Part shown: positions 19,429-29,148 of the stretch, piece by piece
How positions within the stretch are numbered: the first letter of the stretch is position 1
Layout: every line of letters begins with the position of its first letter
From: Ureibacillus thermosphaericus
GTDB lineage: Bacteria; Bacillota; Bacilli; Bacillales_A; Planococcaceae
Reading direction: 5' to 3'
Length of the DNA: 64,000 bases
Assembly: GCF_012396605.1 (NCBI RefSeq)
Contig: NZ_JAAXPW010000008.1
Span: forward strand, 1 to 64,000
Notes under the pieces: model-generated
Databases searched by the model: none
Seen by the model: the letters and a program-made list of their open reading frames with translations, nothing else
What the model was told of the DNA's origin: nothing
Made by a program: the position numbers and the translations under genes

Positions 19429-20972
19429 TGAGAAAGATTGATATTTTTGATACAACTTTACGCGATGGTGAACAATCACCTGGCATTAACTTAAATACCG
19501 CAGAAAAAATTGAAATTGCAAAACAATTAGAACGCCTTGGGGTAACGATTATAGAAGCAGGTTTTCCTGCTTCTAGCCCCGGTGACTTTGATGCAGTGAA
19601 CAAAATCGCAAGCACTGTAAAAAACTCAATCGTCACAGGTTTAGCTCGCTGTGTACAACATGATATCGATCGTGCTTGGGAAGCATTGAAAGTTGCTGAA
19701 CAGCCACATGTACACGTATTCTTAGCAACAAGTCCAATCCATATGGAATACAAATTGAAAAAAACACCTGATCAAGTCGTGGAACAGGCGGTAGAGGCAG
19801 TAAAATATGCGAAAAAATTCTTCCCACTTGTAGAATGGTCAGCAGAAGATGGTTTTCGCTCTGATCGTGAATTTTTAGTTCGCATTATCGAAAAAGTTAT
19901 TGAAGCTGGCGCCACAACAATTAACATTCCCGATACAGTTGGCTATGCTACACCTCAAGAATATGGTGAATTATTCAGATATTTAAAAGAAAATGTACGA
20001 GGTTCAGAGAGAGTAAAATTCTCAGCCCATTGTCATGATGACTTAGGAATGGCTGTTGCCAATTCATTAGCAGCAATGCAAAATGGTGCAGATCAAATCG
20101 AATGTACTATTAACGGAATTGGTGAACGTGCAGGAAATGCTTCTTTAGAAGAAATTGCGGTAGCCCTTCATATTCGAAATGATTATTATCAAGCTGAAAC
20201 GGGCATCAATTTAAAAGAAATAAAAAGAACATCTCAATTAGTTAGTCGTTTAACAGGATTCTTAGTGCCTCCAAATAAAGCGGTTGTTGGTAAAAATGCC
20301 TTTGCCCATGAATCTGGAATTCATCAAGATGGCGTGTTAAAACATAAAGAAACGTATGAAATTATATCTCCTGAATTAGTTGGAGAAGGAGAAGTTCCAC
20401 TTGTTCTCGGTAAACACTCTGGTCGCGCTGCATTCCGTGATCGAGCTGAAAAAATGGGCTTCGAATTATCGGATGAAAAATTAAATAAAGCTTTTGAAGA
20501 ATTCAAAAAGCTTGCAGATCGCAAAAAAGAGATTACGGAAGAAGATTTAATTACATTGCTAACTGAACAATCCGTTTCAATTGAAAATATCGCAAAATTT
20601 GAATTAAATAGCGTTCAAGTATCTTATGGTACAGATAATATTCCAACGGCAACTGCTTCTGTCACTACTCCTGAAGGGGAAACTAAGACACTTGCAGCAA
20701 CAGGAGCCGGATCAGTTGAAGCGATATTTAATACGCTTGAACAATTAGTTGATACAAAAGTAAATGTATTGGATTTCCAAGTAAAATCTGTTAGCAAAGG
20801 ACGAGATGCTTTAGCAGATGCCGTTGTTAAAATTCGTTATAATGACGTCACTACAACAGGTCGCGACTCAGCTCAAGACGTTCTTGAAGCAACTGCTAAT
20901 GCATTTATTGACGCAATTAACAGACATATCATTCACGAAAACTTCGTAAAGAAACATGTAGCTCAAATATAA
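19428..20972 (+). CDS. leuA: 2-isopropylmalate synthase
   Basis: A 514-residue enzyme joining acetyl-CoA to 2-ketoisovalerate, the first committed step of leucine synthesis. The catalytic TIM barrel opens with [12 protein letters not shown] (residues 6-17) and carries the metal-binding [13 protein letters not shown] near 200. The C-terminal third is the LeuA dimer regulatory domain where leucine inhibits. It starts at GTG, overlapping the ilvC TAG by one base (TAGTG), so it is translationally coupled. Confidence 0.97.
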
Positions 20973-21012
20973 AATTATTAAATCTAGTAATGTATTAACA
21001 TACATTTCGTAC

Positions 21013-21040
21013 GCCATCAAATAACCAAAAATTTGATGGC
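21013..21040 (+). other. Intercistronic hairpin between leuA and leuB
   Basis: GCCATCAAAT and ATTTGATGGC form a perfect 10-bp stem with an 8-base loop, without a proper T-tract. It may mark an mRNA processing or stability point inside the operon, or a partial attenuator. Confidence 0.55.
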
Positions 21041-21101
21041 GTTTGTTAAACATTGGGTTTTCCTTTACTCTTTAAATCTCTATAGAAAGGTGTTTTATAA
21101 C

Positions 21102-22199
21102 ATGGAAAAGAAAATTACGGTTCTTCCTGGTGATGGTATTGGTCCTGAAGTCGTTGCAGCAGCTGTTCGGGTACTTCAAGCTATCGGGAAAAGATATAAA
21201 CATGACTTTCAATTAGCTTATGCATCAATCGGAGGATCTGCGATTGATCAATTTAACACTCCACTTCCAGAAGATACGATTGAACTTTGTAAACAGAGCG
21301 ATGCTATTTTACTTGGTGCTGTAGGTGGTCCGAAATGGGATAACAATCCTCCTGAATTAAGACCAGAAAAAGGATTATTGCAAATTCGCAAAACCTTTGA
21401 CTTATTTGCAAATTTGCGACCTGTAAAAGCTTTTCCAAGTTTACTTGATTCATCTCCTTTGAAAAGAGAAGTTGCAGATAATGTTGATTTATTGATTGTC
21501 CGTGAATTAACTGGGGGAATATACTTCGGAGAAAAGAAACGTACAGAATCAGAAGCAAGTGACTTAAGTATATATACTCGTAAAGAAATTGAACGAATTG
21601 TAGATAATGCATTTGAACTTGCAAAATTAAGACGAGGTAAACTTTGCTCGGTAGATAAAGCAAATGTTCTTGAAACATCACGTTTATGGCGTGAAGTGGT
21701 TGAGGAGAAAAAGCATCAATATCCAGAAGTTGAAGTGGAACATAACTTAGTAGACTCCGTTGCCATGAAGCTTATCACAAATCCAAGCCATTATGATGTC
21801 GTTGTTACGGATAATATGTTTGGAGATATTTTAAGCGATGAGGCATCTGTTATTACCGGATCATTAGGGGTGCTACCATCTGCATCCATCCGGGGAGATT
21901 CTTTTGGTCTATACGAGCCGGTTCACGGATCCGCTCCTGAAATCGCAGGTTTAGGTATTGCAAATCCAGCAGCAGCGATTCTTTCAGTGGCAATGATGCT
22001 TCAATATTCCTTTGGTTTAAAAGAAGAAGCTGCAGAGATTGAACGTGCAGTAAATGCTGTATTCGAAGATGGTTACTTCACAATGGATTTAGCGAAGGAT
22101 AAAGAACATGCTTTAACAACTGATGAATGGACTGACAAAGTCATCGCTGAAATCGATACAAGTTTTGTAGCTGATAGCATCATGGAATCATATATTTAA
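21102..22199 (+). CDS. leuB: 3-isopropylmalate dehydrogenase
   Basis: A 365-residue NAD-dependent decarboxylating dehydrogenase of the IPMDH/IDH family. The N-terminal VLPGDGIGPEVV is conserved, the substrate loop contains VRELTGGIYFGEKK (near residue 134), and the NMFGDILSDEASVITGSLG motif near 240 binds metal and substrate. ATG 21102 follows GAAAGGTG; a longer upstream in-frame ORF lacks an RBS. Confidence 0.96.
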   Translation: MEKKITVLPGDGIGPEVVAAAVRVLQAIGKRYKHDFQLAYASIGGSAIDQFNTPLPEDTIELCKQSDAILLGAVGGPKWDNNPPELRPEKGLLQIRKTFDLFANLRPVKAFPSLLDSSPLKREVADNVDLLIVRELTGGIYFGEKKRTESEASDLSIYTRKEIERIVDNAFELAKLRRGKLCSVDKANVLETSRLWREVVEEKKHQYPEVEVEHNLVDSVAMKLITNPSHYDVVVTDNMFGDILSDEASVITGSLGVLPSASIRGDSFGLYEPVHGSAPEIAGLGIANPAAAILSVAMMLQYSFGLKEEAAEIERAVNAVFEDGYFTMDLAKDKEHALTTDEWTDKVIAEIDTSFVADSIMESYI

Positions 22200-22214
22200 A
22201 GGTTGGTGGTTAAG

Positions 22215-23627
22215 ATGGCGAAAAATATTATTGAAAAAGTTTGGGAATCACATGTTGTACATCGAGAAGAAGGGAAACCAGATTTATTATATATCGATCT
22301 TCACTTAATACATGAAGTAACTTCTCCACAAGCCTTTGAAGGATTAAGACTTGCTGGTCGAAAAGTTCGTCGTCCAGATTTATGTTTTGCAACGATGGAT
22401 CACAATGTCCCTACGAAAGATATTTATACAATCAATGACCCTATTGCGAAAAAACAAATTAACACATTAGCAAAAAACTGTGAAGAATTTGGAATTCAAC
22501 TCGCTGATATCGGCCATCCAGATCAAGGAATTGTTCATGTAATCGGACCTGAACTAGGTTTGACACAACCAGGGAAAACAATCGTTTGCGGCGACTCCCA
22601 TACTTCCACACATGGTGCGTTTGGCGCATTAGCATTTGGTATCGGTACTTCAGAAGTAGAACATGTTCTTTCAACTCAAACATTATGGCAAAATAAACCA
22701 AAAACTTTGGAAGTTCGTGTAAATGGAAAACTAGGTTTTGGTGTCACTGCAAAAGATATCATATTAGCCATTATTGCAAAATGGGGAGTTGGCTTAGGTA
22801 CAGGTCATATTATTGAATTTACAGGGGAAGCCATCCGTAATCTTTCAATGGAAGAGCGCATGACAATCTGTAATATGTCCATTGAAGCTGGAGCAAAAGC
22901 AGGATTAATCTCACCTGACGAAAAAACGATTGAATATTTACGTGGTCGTCGTTTTGCACCGAAAGAAGAATTTGAAAAAGCAGCTGAATACTGGTTAAGT
23001 TTAGCATCTGACCCAGGATGCACCTATGATAAAGTTCTTGAAATTGATGCAAGTGAAATCGAACCGGTTGTAACTTGGGGTACAAATCCATCGATGGGTA
23101 CAGGTGTAACAAAAAATGTACCGACTGCAGATGATTACGAATCCGAAACAGATAAGCAAGCTTTAAGAAAAGCACTAGAATATATGGGATTAGAAGAAGG
23201 GCAACCAATTACATCCATTGAAATTCAGCACGTCTTTATCGGTTCTTGTACAAATTCCCGTTTATCAGATTTGCGCACAGCAGCGAGCATTGTAAAAGGG
23301 AAGAAAGTGGCACCGGGCGTTCGAGCAATCGTTGTTCCAGGTTCTCACTCAGTGAAAAAAGCTGCTGAAGAAGAAGGCTTAGATAAAATCTTTATTGAAG
23401 CTGGTTTTGAATGGCGCAATTCCGGATGTTCCGCTTGTCTTGGCATGAACGAAGACATCATTCCATCAGGAGAACGTTGTGCATCCACTTCCAACCGAAA
23501 CTTTGAAGGGCGTCAAGGAGCTGGAGCACGTACGCACTTAGTCAGTCCAGCAATGGCAGCAGCTGCTGCAATCGAAGGTCGTTTCGTCGATGTCCGAGAA
23601 TATTTGAAACAAAAACAAGAAGCATAG
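22215..23627 (+). CDS. leuC: 3-isopropylmalate dehydratase large subunit
   Basis: A 470-residue Fe-S hydro-lyase of the aconitase superfamily, paired with LeuD. Fe-S ligands are visible in [12 protein letters not shown] (near residue 346) and [12 protein letters not shown] (near 406-417). Substrate-binding [13 protein letters not shown] lies near 129. ATG 22215 is used; a TTG at 22203 would overlap the ribosome site. It lies 15 bases after leuB. Confidence 0.96.
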   Translation: MAKNIIEKVWESHVVHREEGKPDLLYIDLHLIHEVTSPQAFEGLRLAGRKVRRPDLCFATMDHNVPTKDIYTINDPIAKKQINTLAKNCEEFGIQLADIGHPDQGIVHVIGPELGLTQPGKTIVCGDSHTSTHGAFGALAFGIGTSEVEHVLSTQTLWQNKPKTLEVRVNGKLGFGVTAKDIILAIIAKWGVGLGTGHIIEFTGEAIRNLSMEERMTICNMSIEAGAKAGLISPDEKTIEYLRGRRFAPKEEFEKAAEYWLSLASDPGCTYDKVLEIDASEIEPVVTWGTNPSMGTGVTKNVPTADDYESETDKQALRKALEYMGLEEGQPITSIEIQHVFIGSCTNSRLSDLRTAASIVKGKKVAPGVRAIVVPGSHSVKKAAEEEGLDKIFIEAGFEWRNSGCSACLGMNEDIIPSGERCASTSNRNFEGRQGAGARTHLVSPAMAAAAAIEGRFVDVREYLKQKQEA

Positions 23628-23645
23628 TTGAAAGGCGGGTTAAAA

Positions 23646-24239
23646 ATGGAGCCAATTAATATCATCAAAAGTGTCATAGCACCATTGGATCGAAAAAATG
23701 TTGATACAGATCAAATCATTTCAAAGGAATTTTTAAAACGTATTGAACGTACTGGATTTGGTAAATATTTGTTTTACCATTGGCGTTACGACGAAAATGG
23801 AAATGAAATTTCAGACTTCGTATTAAATAAACCCGAATATAAAGAAGCAAAAATTCTAGTAGCACAGGATAACTTTGGTTGTGGTTCGTCCCGGGAACAC
23901 GCACCATGGGCGATATTGGATTACGGATTTAGAGTGATTATCGCTCCAAGCTTTGCAGATATTTTCCATAACAACTGCTTCAAAAATGGAATTTTGCCTG
24001 TTAAATTAAAAGAAGTAGAAGTGGACGAAATATTGGAGAAAGGACTCCAAAAACCTTATATAGTGGAAGTAAATCTATCTGAACAAACTGTCACAGGGGA
24101 AGATGGAGCAGTTTACCACTTTAACATCGACCCATACTACAAAGAAATGTTGTTAAATGGTTGGGATGAAATTGCTTTAACATTTAAATATGAAGATAAA
24201 ATTAAAGAATATGAAGAAAAACGAATTGTATTTAAATAA
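23646..24239 (+). CDS. leuD: 3-isopropylmalate dehydratase small subunit
   Basis: A 197-residue swivelling-domain subunit. NVDTDQIISKEFLK (near residue 19) and FGCGSSREHAPWAI (near 78) are the diagnostic motifs that close the active site with LeuC. It is the last gene of the operon, with AAAGGCGGG before ATG and a terminator 8 bases after the stop. Confidence 0.96.
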   Translation: MEPINIIKSVIAPLDRKNVDTDQIISKEFLKRIERTGFGKYLFYHWRYDENGNEISDFVLNKPEYKEAKILVAQDNFGCGSSREHAPWAILDYGFRVIIAPSFADIFHNNCFKNGILPVKLKEVEVDEILEKGLQKPYIVEVNLSEQTVTGEDGAVYHFNIDPYYKEMLLNGWDEIALTFKYEDKIKEYEEKRIVFK

Positions 24240-24246
24240 ATTTATT

Positions 24247-24278
24247 AAAAAAGGGCGTCATTTCGGACGCTCTTTTTA
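24247..24278 (+). terminator. Terminator of the ilv-leu operon
   Basis: AAAAAGGGCGTC paired with GACGCTCTTTTT around ATTTCG, running into T's. Confidence 0.92.
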
Positions 24279-24574
24279 ATGTAATAAAATACGGTTGAGA
24301 ATTGTTCTTAAAAAGCTCTAATAAATACACTATATATTCTCGTTTAAACCGTTTATATATTGTCATCAGTCTTTAATGCAGGAGTTTTATCTCGAAAATT
24401 TTTCTAATTAATTATATTGATTAATAAGGAAGTGGAAAGTTTTGTTGGCATCCAAAAAACTTCACTATTGGTGTAATTTAAAAAAATGATGCGGCTCCAA
24501 AAAAGAGACCGCATAAAACTTCATCTTGTGAATTTTTGTCTCAAATGAGAAAATTCATGAAAGTGCTACAATCG
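24279..24574. other. Intergenic region with a leftward terminator
   Basis: The rightward operon and a leftward lipoprotein gene converge here. Bases 24487-24510 (GCGG/CCGC with CTC/GAG) form a hairpin that, read leftward, is followed by ATCATTTTTTT and terminates the lipoprotein transcript. I see no ORF or other signal in the rest. Confidence 0.65.
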
Positions 24575-25594
24575 CTACAATATTACCAATGCATGGGAAC
24601 CTAACTGTTTATAAGTACGGAAAAATGTTTTTTCATCAATTTTCTCGATACCTGTTAATGGATTCATAATCGTCACTTTTCCATTTTGATAACCAGTCAA
24701 CACTACTGCATGTAAATTCTTATAAACCCCATGCTTTTGATTTGTTCCTTCAATTACCCAATGACTAAATTTGCGTGGTTCTTTCCAATCGATTGTTACC
24801 CATGTTAATACAGGAACACCAGATTTAACATAGTCAATTAGTTCTTGTTTCGTGGCATTCGTTATATCTAATGCTCGGAATTCCAAATTGTTTTCTGCTA
24901 ATACTTTATTTGCAACATCTACCAATGGTGGAGCATATACATAATAACCGCCATCTTTTTCTTTCGGATCCCCAGCATAAGCTTTATTTGGATCTGGCCC
25001 ATATGTGACGCCATTTTTTGTATATACTTTTGATTTAGGTAAATATTCATTCATTTGAAGCTTATCCATTTTGATGCCATAGTAATTTAAAATGGCAGTC
25101 AATGATGTAATTTCACAACCGTTTGGTAATTCAGGATTTTGCAGTACCACTGGCACCTTTAAACTGTCTTTAGGTGAAACATTGAACGTTTCAATTTGTA
25201 TAATTGGTTTTGAAGGATTAAATACAATACTTTCTCGAGATTGCTCCATCCATTCTCCATGATCCGTAATGCGATAAATAACAATATCATAAAGTACTTC
25301 GGGAAATACTTGCTCAAAATGAACCATTCCGTTTTGGTCAACAATTCCTCGCTCAATCTCTTGCTTTGTTTCAAAATCAAATAATGCAACCCCTAATTTG
25401 GCCACGCTTTCTTTGCTAGAAAATTCCACCGTTTGAACCGTCAACACTTCTTGTGATTCCATAGAAAGCTGCATTGGGCTATATTGTTGATTGCTCGATA
25501 ACTTTAATTCTTCACTCTCAATCATACTTCCACAACCAGTTAGTAATGCGATGGACATACCGAATAAAATTGCTGATTGATTTTTTATCTTCAT
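24575..25594 (-). CDS. Lipoprotein with C39-like cysteine-protease domain (YvpB-like)
   Basis: A 339-residue exported lipoprotein (lipobox LLTGC, Cys near residue 21). The middle carries a small beta-sandwich-like region. The C-terminal 190 residues match Peptidase_C39_2: LQNPELPNGCEITSLTAILNYYG holds the catalytic Cys near 159, and NLHAVVLTGYQNGKVTIMNPL holds the His near 295 and a following Asn. The counterpart in B. subtilis is YvpB. Substrate unknown; C39 relatives cleave peptides. Its RBS is AGAGGTGG. Confidence 0.8.
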   Translation of the reverse strand: MKIKNQSAILFGMSIALLTGCGSMIESEELKLSSNQQYSPMQLSMESQEVLTVQTVEFSSKESVAKLGVALFDFETKQEIERGIVDQNGMVHFEQVFPEVLYDIVIYRITDHGEWMEQSRESIVFNPSKPIIQIETFNVSPKDSLKVPVVLQNPELPNGCEITSLTAILNYYGIKMDKLQMNEYLPKSKVYTKNGVTYGPDPNKAYAGDPKEKDGGYYVYAPPLVDVANKVLAENNLEFRALDITNATKQELIDYVKSGVPVLTWVTIDWKEPRKFSHWVIEGTNQKHGVYKNLHAVVLTGYQNGKVTIMNPLTGIEKIDEKTFFRTYKQLGSHALVIL

Positions 25595-25862
25595 GATGCC
25601 ACCTCTAATGTAATTCTCAAAAAACGTTATCGCTTTTTTACTATTAATTCCTAAGCGTATTTTCCTACAAAACTTTATATTATTTTTACATTTATCAAAA
25701 AAAAAATACTAACATTTCTGTTTTTCCAAAAAACGAATAAGTTCAAATGACTAATTTGTAAAAAAACCGTGAGCATCTTTTCTTATTTTCACTTTAGATA
25801 CAATTTCCAATAAAAGAAACCATATATAATTATACTATATAAAAGGATAAAGGATTGATTCG

Positions 25863-27704
25863 ATGATTGGAAAAAATAGTTTTTTAACAAAAACCAATAA
25901 CGGATTCACTGAGAAATTAAAAACACTTTCTTCAAAAGTAGAAAAAAATGCGTATATAAAATATACTTCCAATAAATTAAAACAACTGATTGAAGATGCT
26001 GAATCTCCATATATCGTATTATTTATTGGTAAGGAAAAAGCAGGAAAAACTTCACTAATCAATGCACTCATTGGTAGAAATATACTGCCTGAAGGAAACA
26101 GAACGCATGTAAATACTTTGATTCGGTACGGAAAAAAAGAAAGAATAAAGGCAATATTTGTAGATGGAACAATTGTTCATTTCGATATGAAACATTTACA
26201 TCTATTCATTGATACAAATACACTTGTTGGGGATATTCTCCGAAAATATTTGAGTTATATAGAGATTTATATTGACTGTGAAATACTAAAGAACGTCATA
26301 TTTATTGATTCGGCACCGTTGGAAGCAGGGCAAAAAGGGGATTTATATATATCTGAAACGCTTATACAGCGAGCAGACGATGTGTTTTGGGTATTGAATC
26401 ATGACACAGTGTTATTACAAGAAGAATTAGATCAATTAAAGAAGATTCATCAAATGGGGAAAAAGCCATTTTTTATTTTGAACACTAGCAAATATGAAGA
26501 CAAAATTATAGAAGATTTTATCGCATCTGAAAAAAAACGCTACGGTGATTTCGTCGAAGAATTTATTGGTGTTTCCATCCAACAAGCGATGGAGGCAAAA
26601 AAATCCCATAATATGCAGCTTTATATTGATAGCCATATTAACGTCTTGCATACTAAAATAAACCATTTATCGAAGCAAAACATAAAAAGGGCTAAAAACA
26701 TTGCCTTTCGATTTAAACAGTGGATTGAATTATTCGAAAGGGAAGTAAAGTTAATACCGGAACGCGAACCTTATTTGTCCGCTGCAAATTATATGAAAAA
26801 TCTAGCAACATTCAATAATACGATAGAACGTTCAAGCTATGAAAGAGATTTAAAAATCTTATCTGAATATGAAAAAGAATATGCTCATATTAGCCAAATA
26901 TTTAAAAATATTCAAACGCTATACCAGTTACTACAAGTTCTTGAATTTGAAAAATATTTAAAAGACGACAGAGTTGATCTATTTGTTACACTTGCAATAA
27001 AGTATCATGAAAAAGTGCGAGAATATCGAAAACTTCATAGTGAATATATGCTGGAATATCAATATTTTGAAAAACAAGAAAAGAAGCTTTTACGTAAAAA
27101 GTTTGTAAAACCATTAATTCAAGACAATTCTAATGAAATCAATTTATTATTAAAGAAGGCAGAACATCTGAATCAATTACAGTGTAAGTGTAAAGATGCA
27201 TATAATTCTATTAAAAGACTTGAACTTGATTTACTTAACGATTTATATAATACCCAAGATCATATTAATGATTTAACTCAACAACAACTTGAAAAAATAA
27301 TGAATAAAGCTCATTTATTAAATAGCAACAGAAAAAAACAGCAGAGGAATATAGAAAAATATGTAAATAAATTAAATGAGTTTCAATGTATACGTGAAAT
27401 ACAAGAATTTCTTCAGCAAGAAATGAAACCATTATTAGAAAATGAATCTTTGCCATATTCACAAGAAGAACTTCATCATGTTTTATCAACAATCGATCAT
27501 ATTTCAAATGTTGATTTTTCAACCGAAGCATTATTATCTAATATTACGATTGACTCAATAGAACAGAATCTCACTATATCTGTAGATTTTGAAGAAAAAT
27601 ATTCATTTTATCCTTTAAATTTAACAGAATCAGATATAGTATCCGAAATTCCTCCAATTCCGATGGCAATCGATTTTCAACAGATTTTGAATTTCGATCA
27701 TTAA
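25863..27704 (+). CDS. Dynamin-like GTPase-domain protein
   Basis: A 613-residue protein with an N-terminal GTPase domain and a long helical, Lys/Glu/Gln-rich coiled-coil region from about residue 270. The P-loop GKEKAGKTS is at 56-64, a switch-I Thr candidate near 80-84, and FIDSAPLEAG (near 147) sits where DxPG is expected. LNTSKYED near 207-214 stands in for the N/TKxD base-recognition motif. This resembles bacterial dynamin-like proteins and YlqF/DynA-type membrane GTPases, but lacks an obvious membrane span. It lies alone between a lipoprotein and a radical SAM gene. Function unknown; codon use is AT-rich like its neighbours. Confidence 0.7.
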   Translation: MIGKNSFLTKTNNGFTEKLKTLSSKVEKNAYIKYTSNKLKQLIEDAESPYIVLFIGKEKAGKTSLINALIGRNILPEGNRTHVNTLIRYGKKERIKAIFVDGTIVHFDMKHLHLFIDTNTLVGDILRKYLSYIEIYIDCEILKNVIFIDSAPLEAGQKGDLYISETLIQRADDVFWVLNHDTVLLQEELDQLKKIHQMGKKPFFILNTSKYEDKIIEDFIASEKKRYGDFVEEFIGVSIQQAMEAKKSHNMQLYIDSHINVLHTKINHLSKQNIKRAKNIAFRFKQWIELFEREVKLIPEREPYLSAANYMKNLATFNNTIERSSYERDLKILSEYEKEYAHISQIFKNIQTLYQLLQVLEFEKYLKDDRVDLFVTLAIKYHEKVREYRKLHSEYMLEYQYFEKQEKKLLRKKFVKPLIQDNSNEINLLLKKAEHLNQLQCKCKDAYNSIKRLELDLLNDLYNTQDHINDLTQQQLEKIMNKAHLLNSNRKKQQRNIEKYVNKLNEFQCIREIQEFLQQEMKPLLENESLPYSQEELHHVLSTIDHISNVDFSTEALLSNITIDSIEQNLTISVDFEEKYSFYPLNLTESDIVSEIPPIPMAIDFQQILNFDH

Positions 27705-27837
27705 TCACAAAATTGTCGGCTGAAAAAGACGGTCCCTTTGTAACTGTGGCGCAACTTTAGTCCAATTTATTTGCGATGAGGATATTAGAAACTTGTTTCG
27801 ACTACCGCAGAAGCAAAGATTTATGTTCATTAAGTAA

Positions 27838-27880
27838 AATGGTGTCTAGAAAGCTTTCGACTTTCTAGACACCATTTTTA
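27838..27880. terminator. Bidirectional terminator
   Basis: A perfect 14-bp stem beginning TGGTGTCTAGAAAG with a 7-base loop and T/A tracts on both sides, between the convergent GTPase and YfkAB genes. It touches the yfkAB stop codon. Confidence 0.9.
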
Positions 27881-28990
27881 TTTCTTAGCTGAACCACTTT
27901 CAAATGTTACATTAGGATAATACATGTTTTTCACAAGCACATTAGGGCCTAAACATTTCACAGCTGGACAATGGCAATTTAATGATTTTGCTAAAGGTGT
28001 ATCCAACCACTTATCAAAGATTTCTACTAATGAATCTGATTGAATATTTCCAAGAGGAGGAGTGTCACCAAAATCAGTGACAATAACGTCTCCTGTAAAG
28101 ATATTGACGTTTAAACGAGAACGGCCATCCGGATCATTGCGCAACGTCACATTTTTTGCTTCTTTTAATCGTTTTAACAATGCTAAATCTTCTTCTTTCT
28201 TACTGCAATGATAAAACGGAAGTGTACCAAATAGCATCCACGTATTTTCATCTCGAATGTCGAGTAAATGGCGAATGGCATCGCGTGTTTCATCCAATGA
28301 AAGACTTGTTAATGACGAAGCGAAATCGGATGGGTACATTGGGTGTATTTCGTGCCTTTTACACTTCATTTCATGAACTACTTGATGATGAATCTGTTCA
28401 ATGTATGGAACCGTTTTTTTGTTCAACATCGTTTCCGCCGAAACCATGACACCTTGTTCACTTAAAGCGCGAGCATTTTCAATCATACGTTCAAACAATT
28501 TCGCTCTCTGTTCATAAGTTGGTTTTCTATCCATCATCGCAAAGCCCGTTTCAACGAATTCATCAATCGTACTCCAATTGTGAGAAATATGGAGCACATC
28601 AATATAAGGCGCAATTTCCAAATATCTTTCTAAATCAAGGGTTAAATTCGAATTAATTTGCGTACGAATTCCTCGTTCATGGGCATATTGTAAAATTGGT
28701 TTCACATAATGTTGAATTGATTTTTTGCTAAGCATTGGCTCTCCGCCAGTTATACTCAAAGACCTTAATGTTGGAATTTCGTCCAATCGTTTTAACAGTA
28801 ATTCAAGAGGTAGTGCATCTGGATCTTTTGTTTGTAAAGTGTATCCAACCGCACAATGAGCACAGCGCATATTGCATAAATAAGTTGTTGTAAACTCAAT
28901 ATTCGACAATACAAGTTTTCCGTATTGCATAACATCTAAATAACTTTCCCACGGATCATAATTTGGAGTAATTTTTTCTAAAGTAGTCAT
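27878..28990 (-). CDS. yfkAB: Radical SAM/CxCxxxxC-motif protein YfkAB
   Basis: A 370-residue radical SAM protein. The cluster-binding motif CNMRCAHC (CxxxCxxC) is near residues 38-45 and the SAM-contacting ITGGEPML near 80-87. The C-terminus carries the family's second signature CHCPAVKC (CxCxxxxC) near 345. This is the YfkAB family, intact here as one gene. Substrate and reaction are unknown. RBS AAGGAAGAG precedes ATG. Confidence 0.9.
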   Translation of the reverse strand: MTTLEKITPNYDPWESYLDVMQYGKLVLSNIEFTTTYLCNMRCAHCAVGYTLQTKDPDALPLELLLKRLDEIPTLRSLSITGGEPMLSKKSIQHYVKPILQYAHERGIRTQINSNLTLDLERYLEIAPYIDVLHISHNWSTIDEFVETGFAMMDRKPTYEQRAKLFERMIENARALSEQGVMVSAETMLNKKTVPYIEQIHHQVVHEMKCKRHEIHPMYPSDFASSLTSLSLDETRDAIRHLLDIRDENTWMLFGTLPFYHCSKKEEDLALLKRLKEAKNVTLRNDPDGRSRLNVNIFTGDVIVTDFGDTPPLGNIQSDSLVEIFDKWLDTPLAKSLNCHCPAVKCLGPNVLVKNMYYPNVTFESGSAKK

Positions 28991-29109
28991 ATCTTTCGAA
29001 TCTCTTCCTTTCCAACTAACTATTTTCTCATAGTTTGCTAGTTTCGAAAACTAAAATTGCAGCAAATAGAACATTTTTCATAATATATCAGTAAACATTT
29101 AGCTAAACT

Positions 29110-29148
29110 ACAACAAAAAATTCCATCAATAATCGGAATTATTGATGG
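29110..29148 (-). terminator. Terminator overlapping the beta-helix gene's 3' end
   Basis: CCATCAATAAT/ATTATTGATGG form an 11-bp stem, and read leftward it is followed by AATTTTTTG. The last eight codons and the stop of the beta-helix gene lie inside the stem. Confidence 0.8.
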
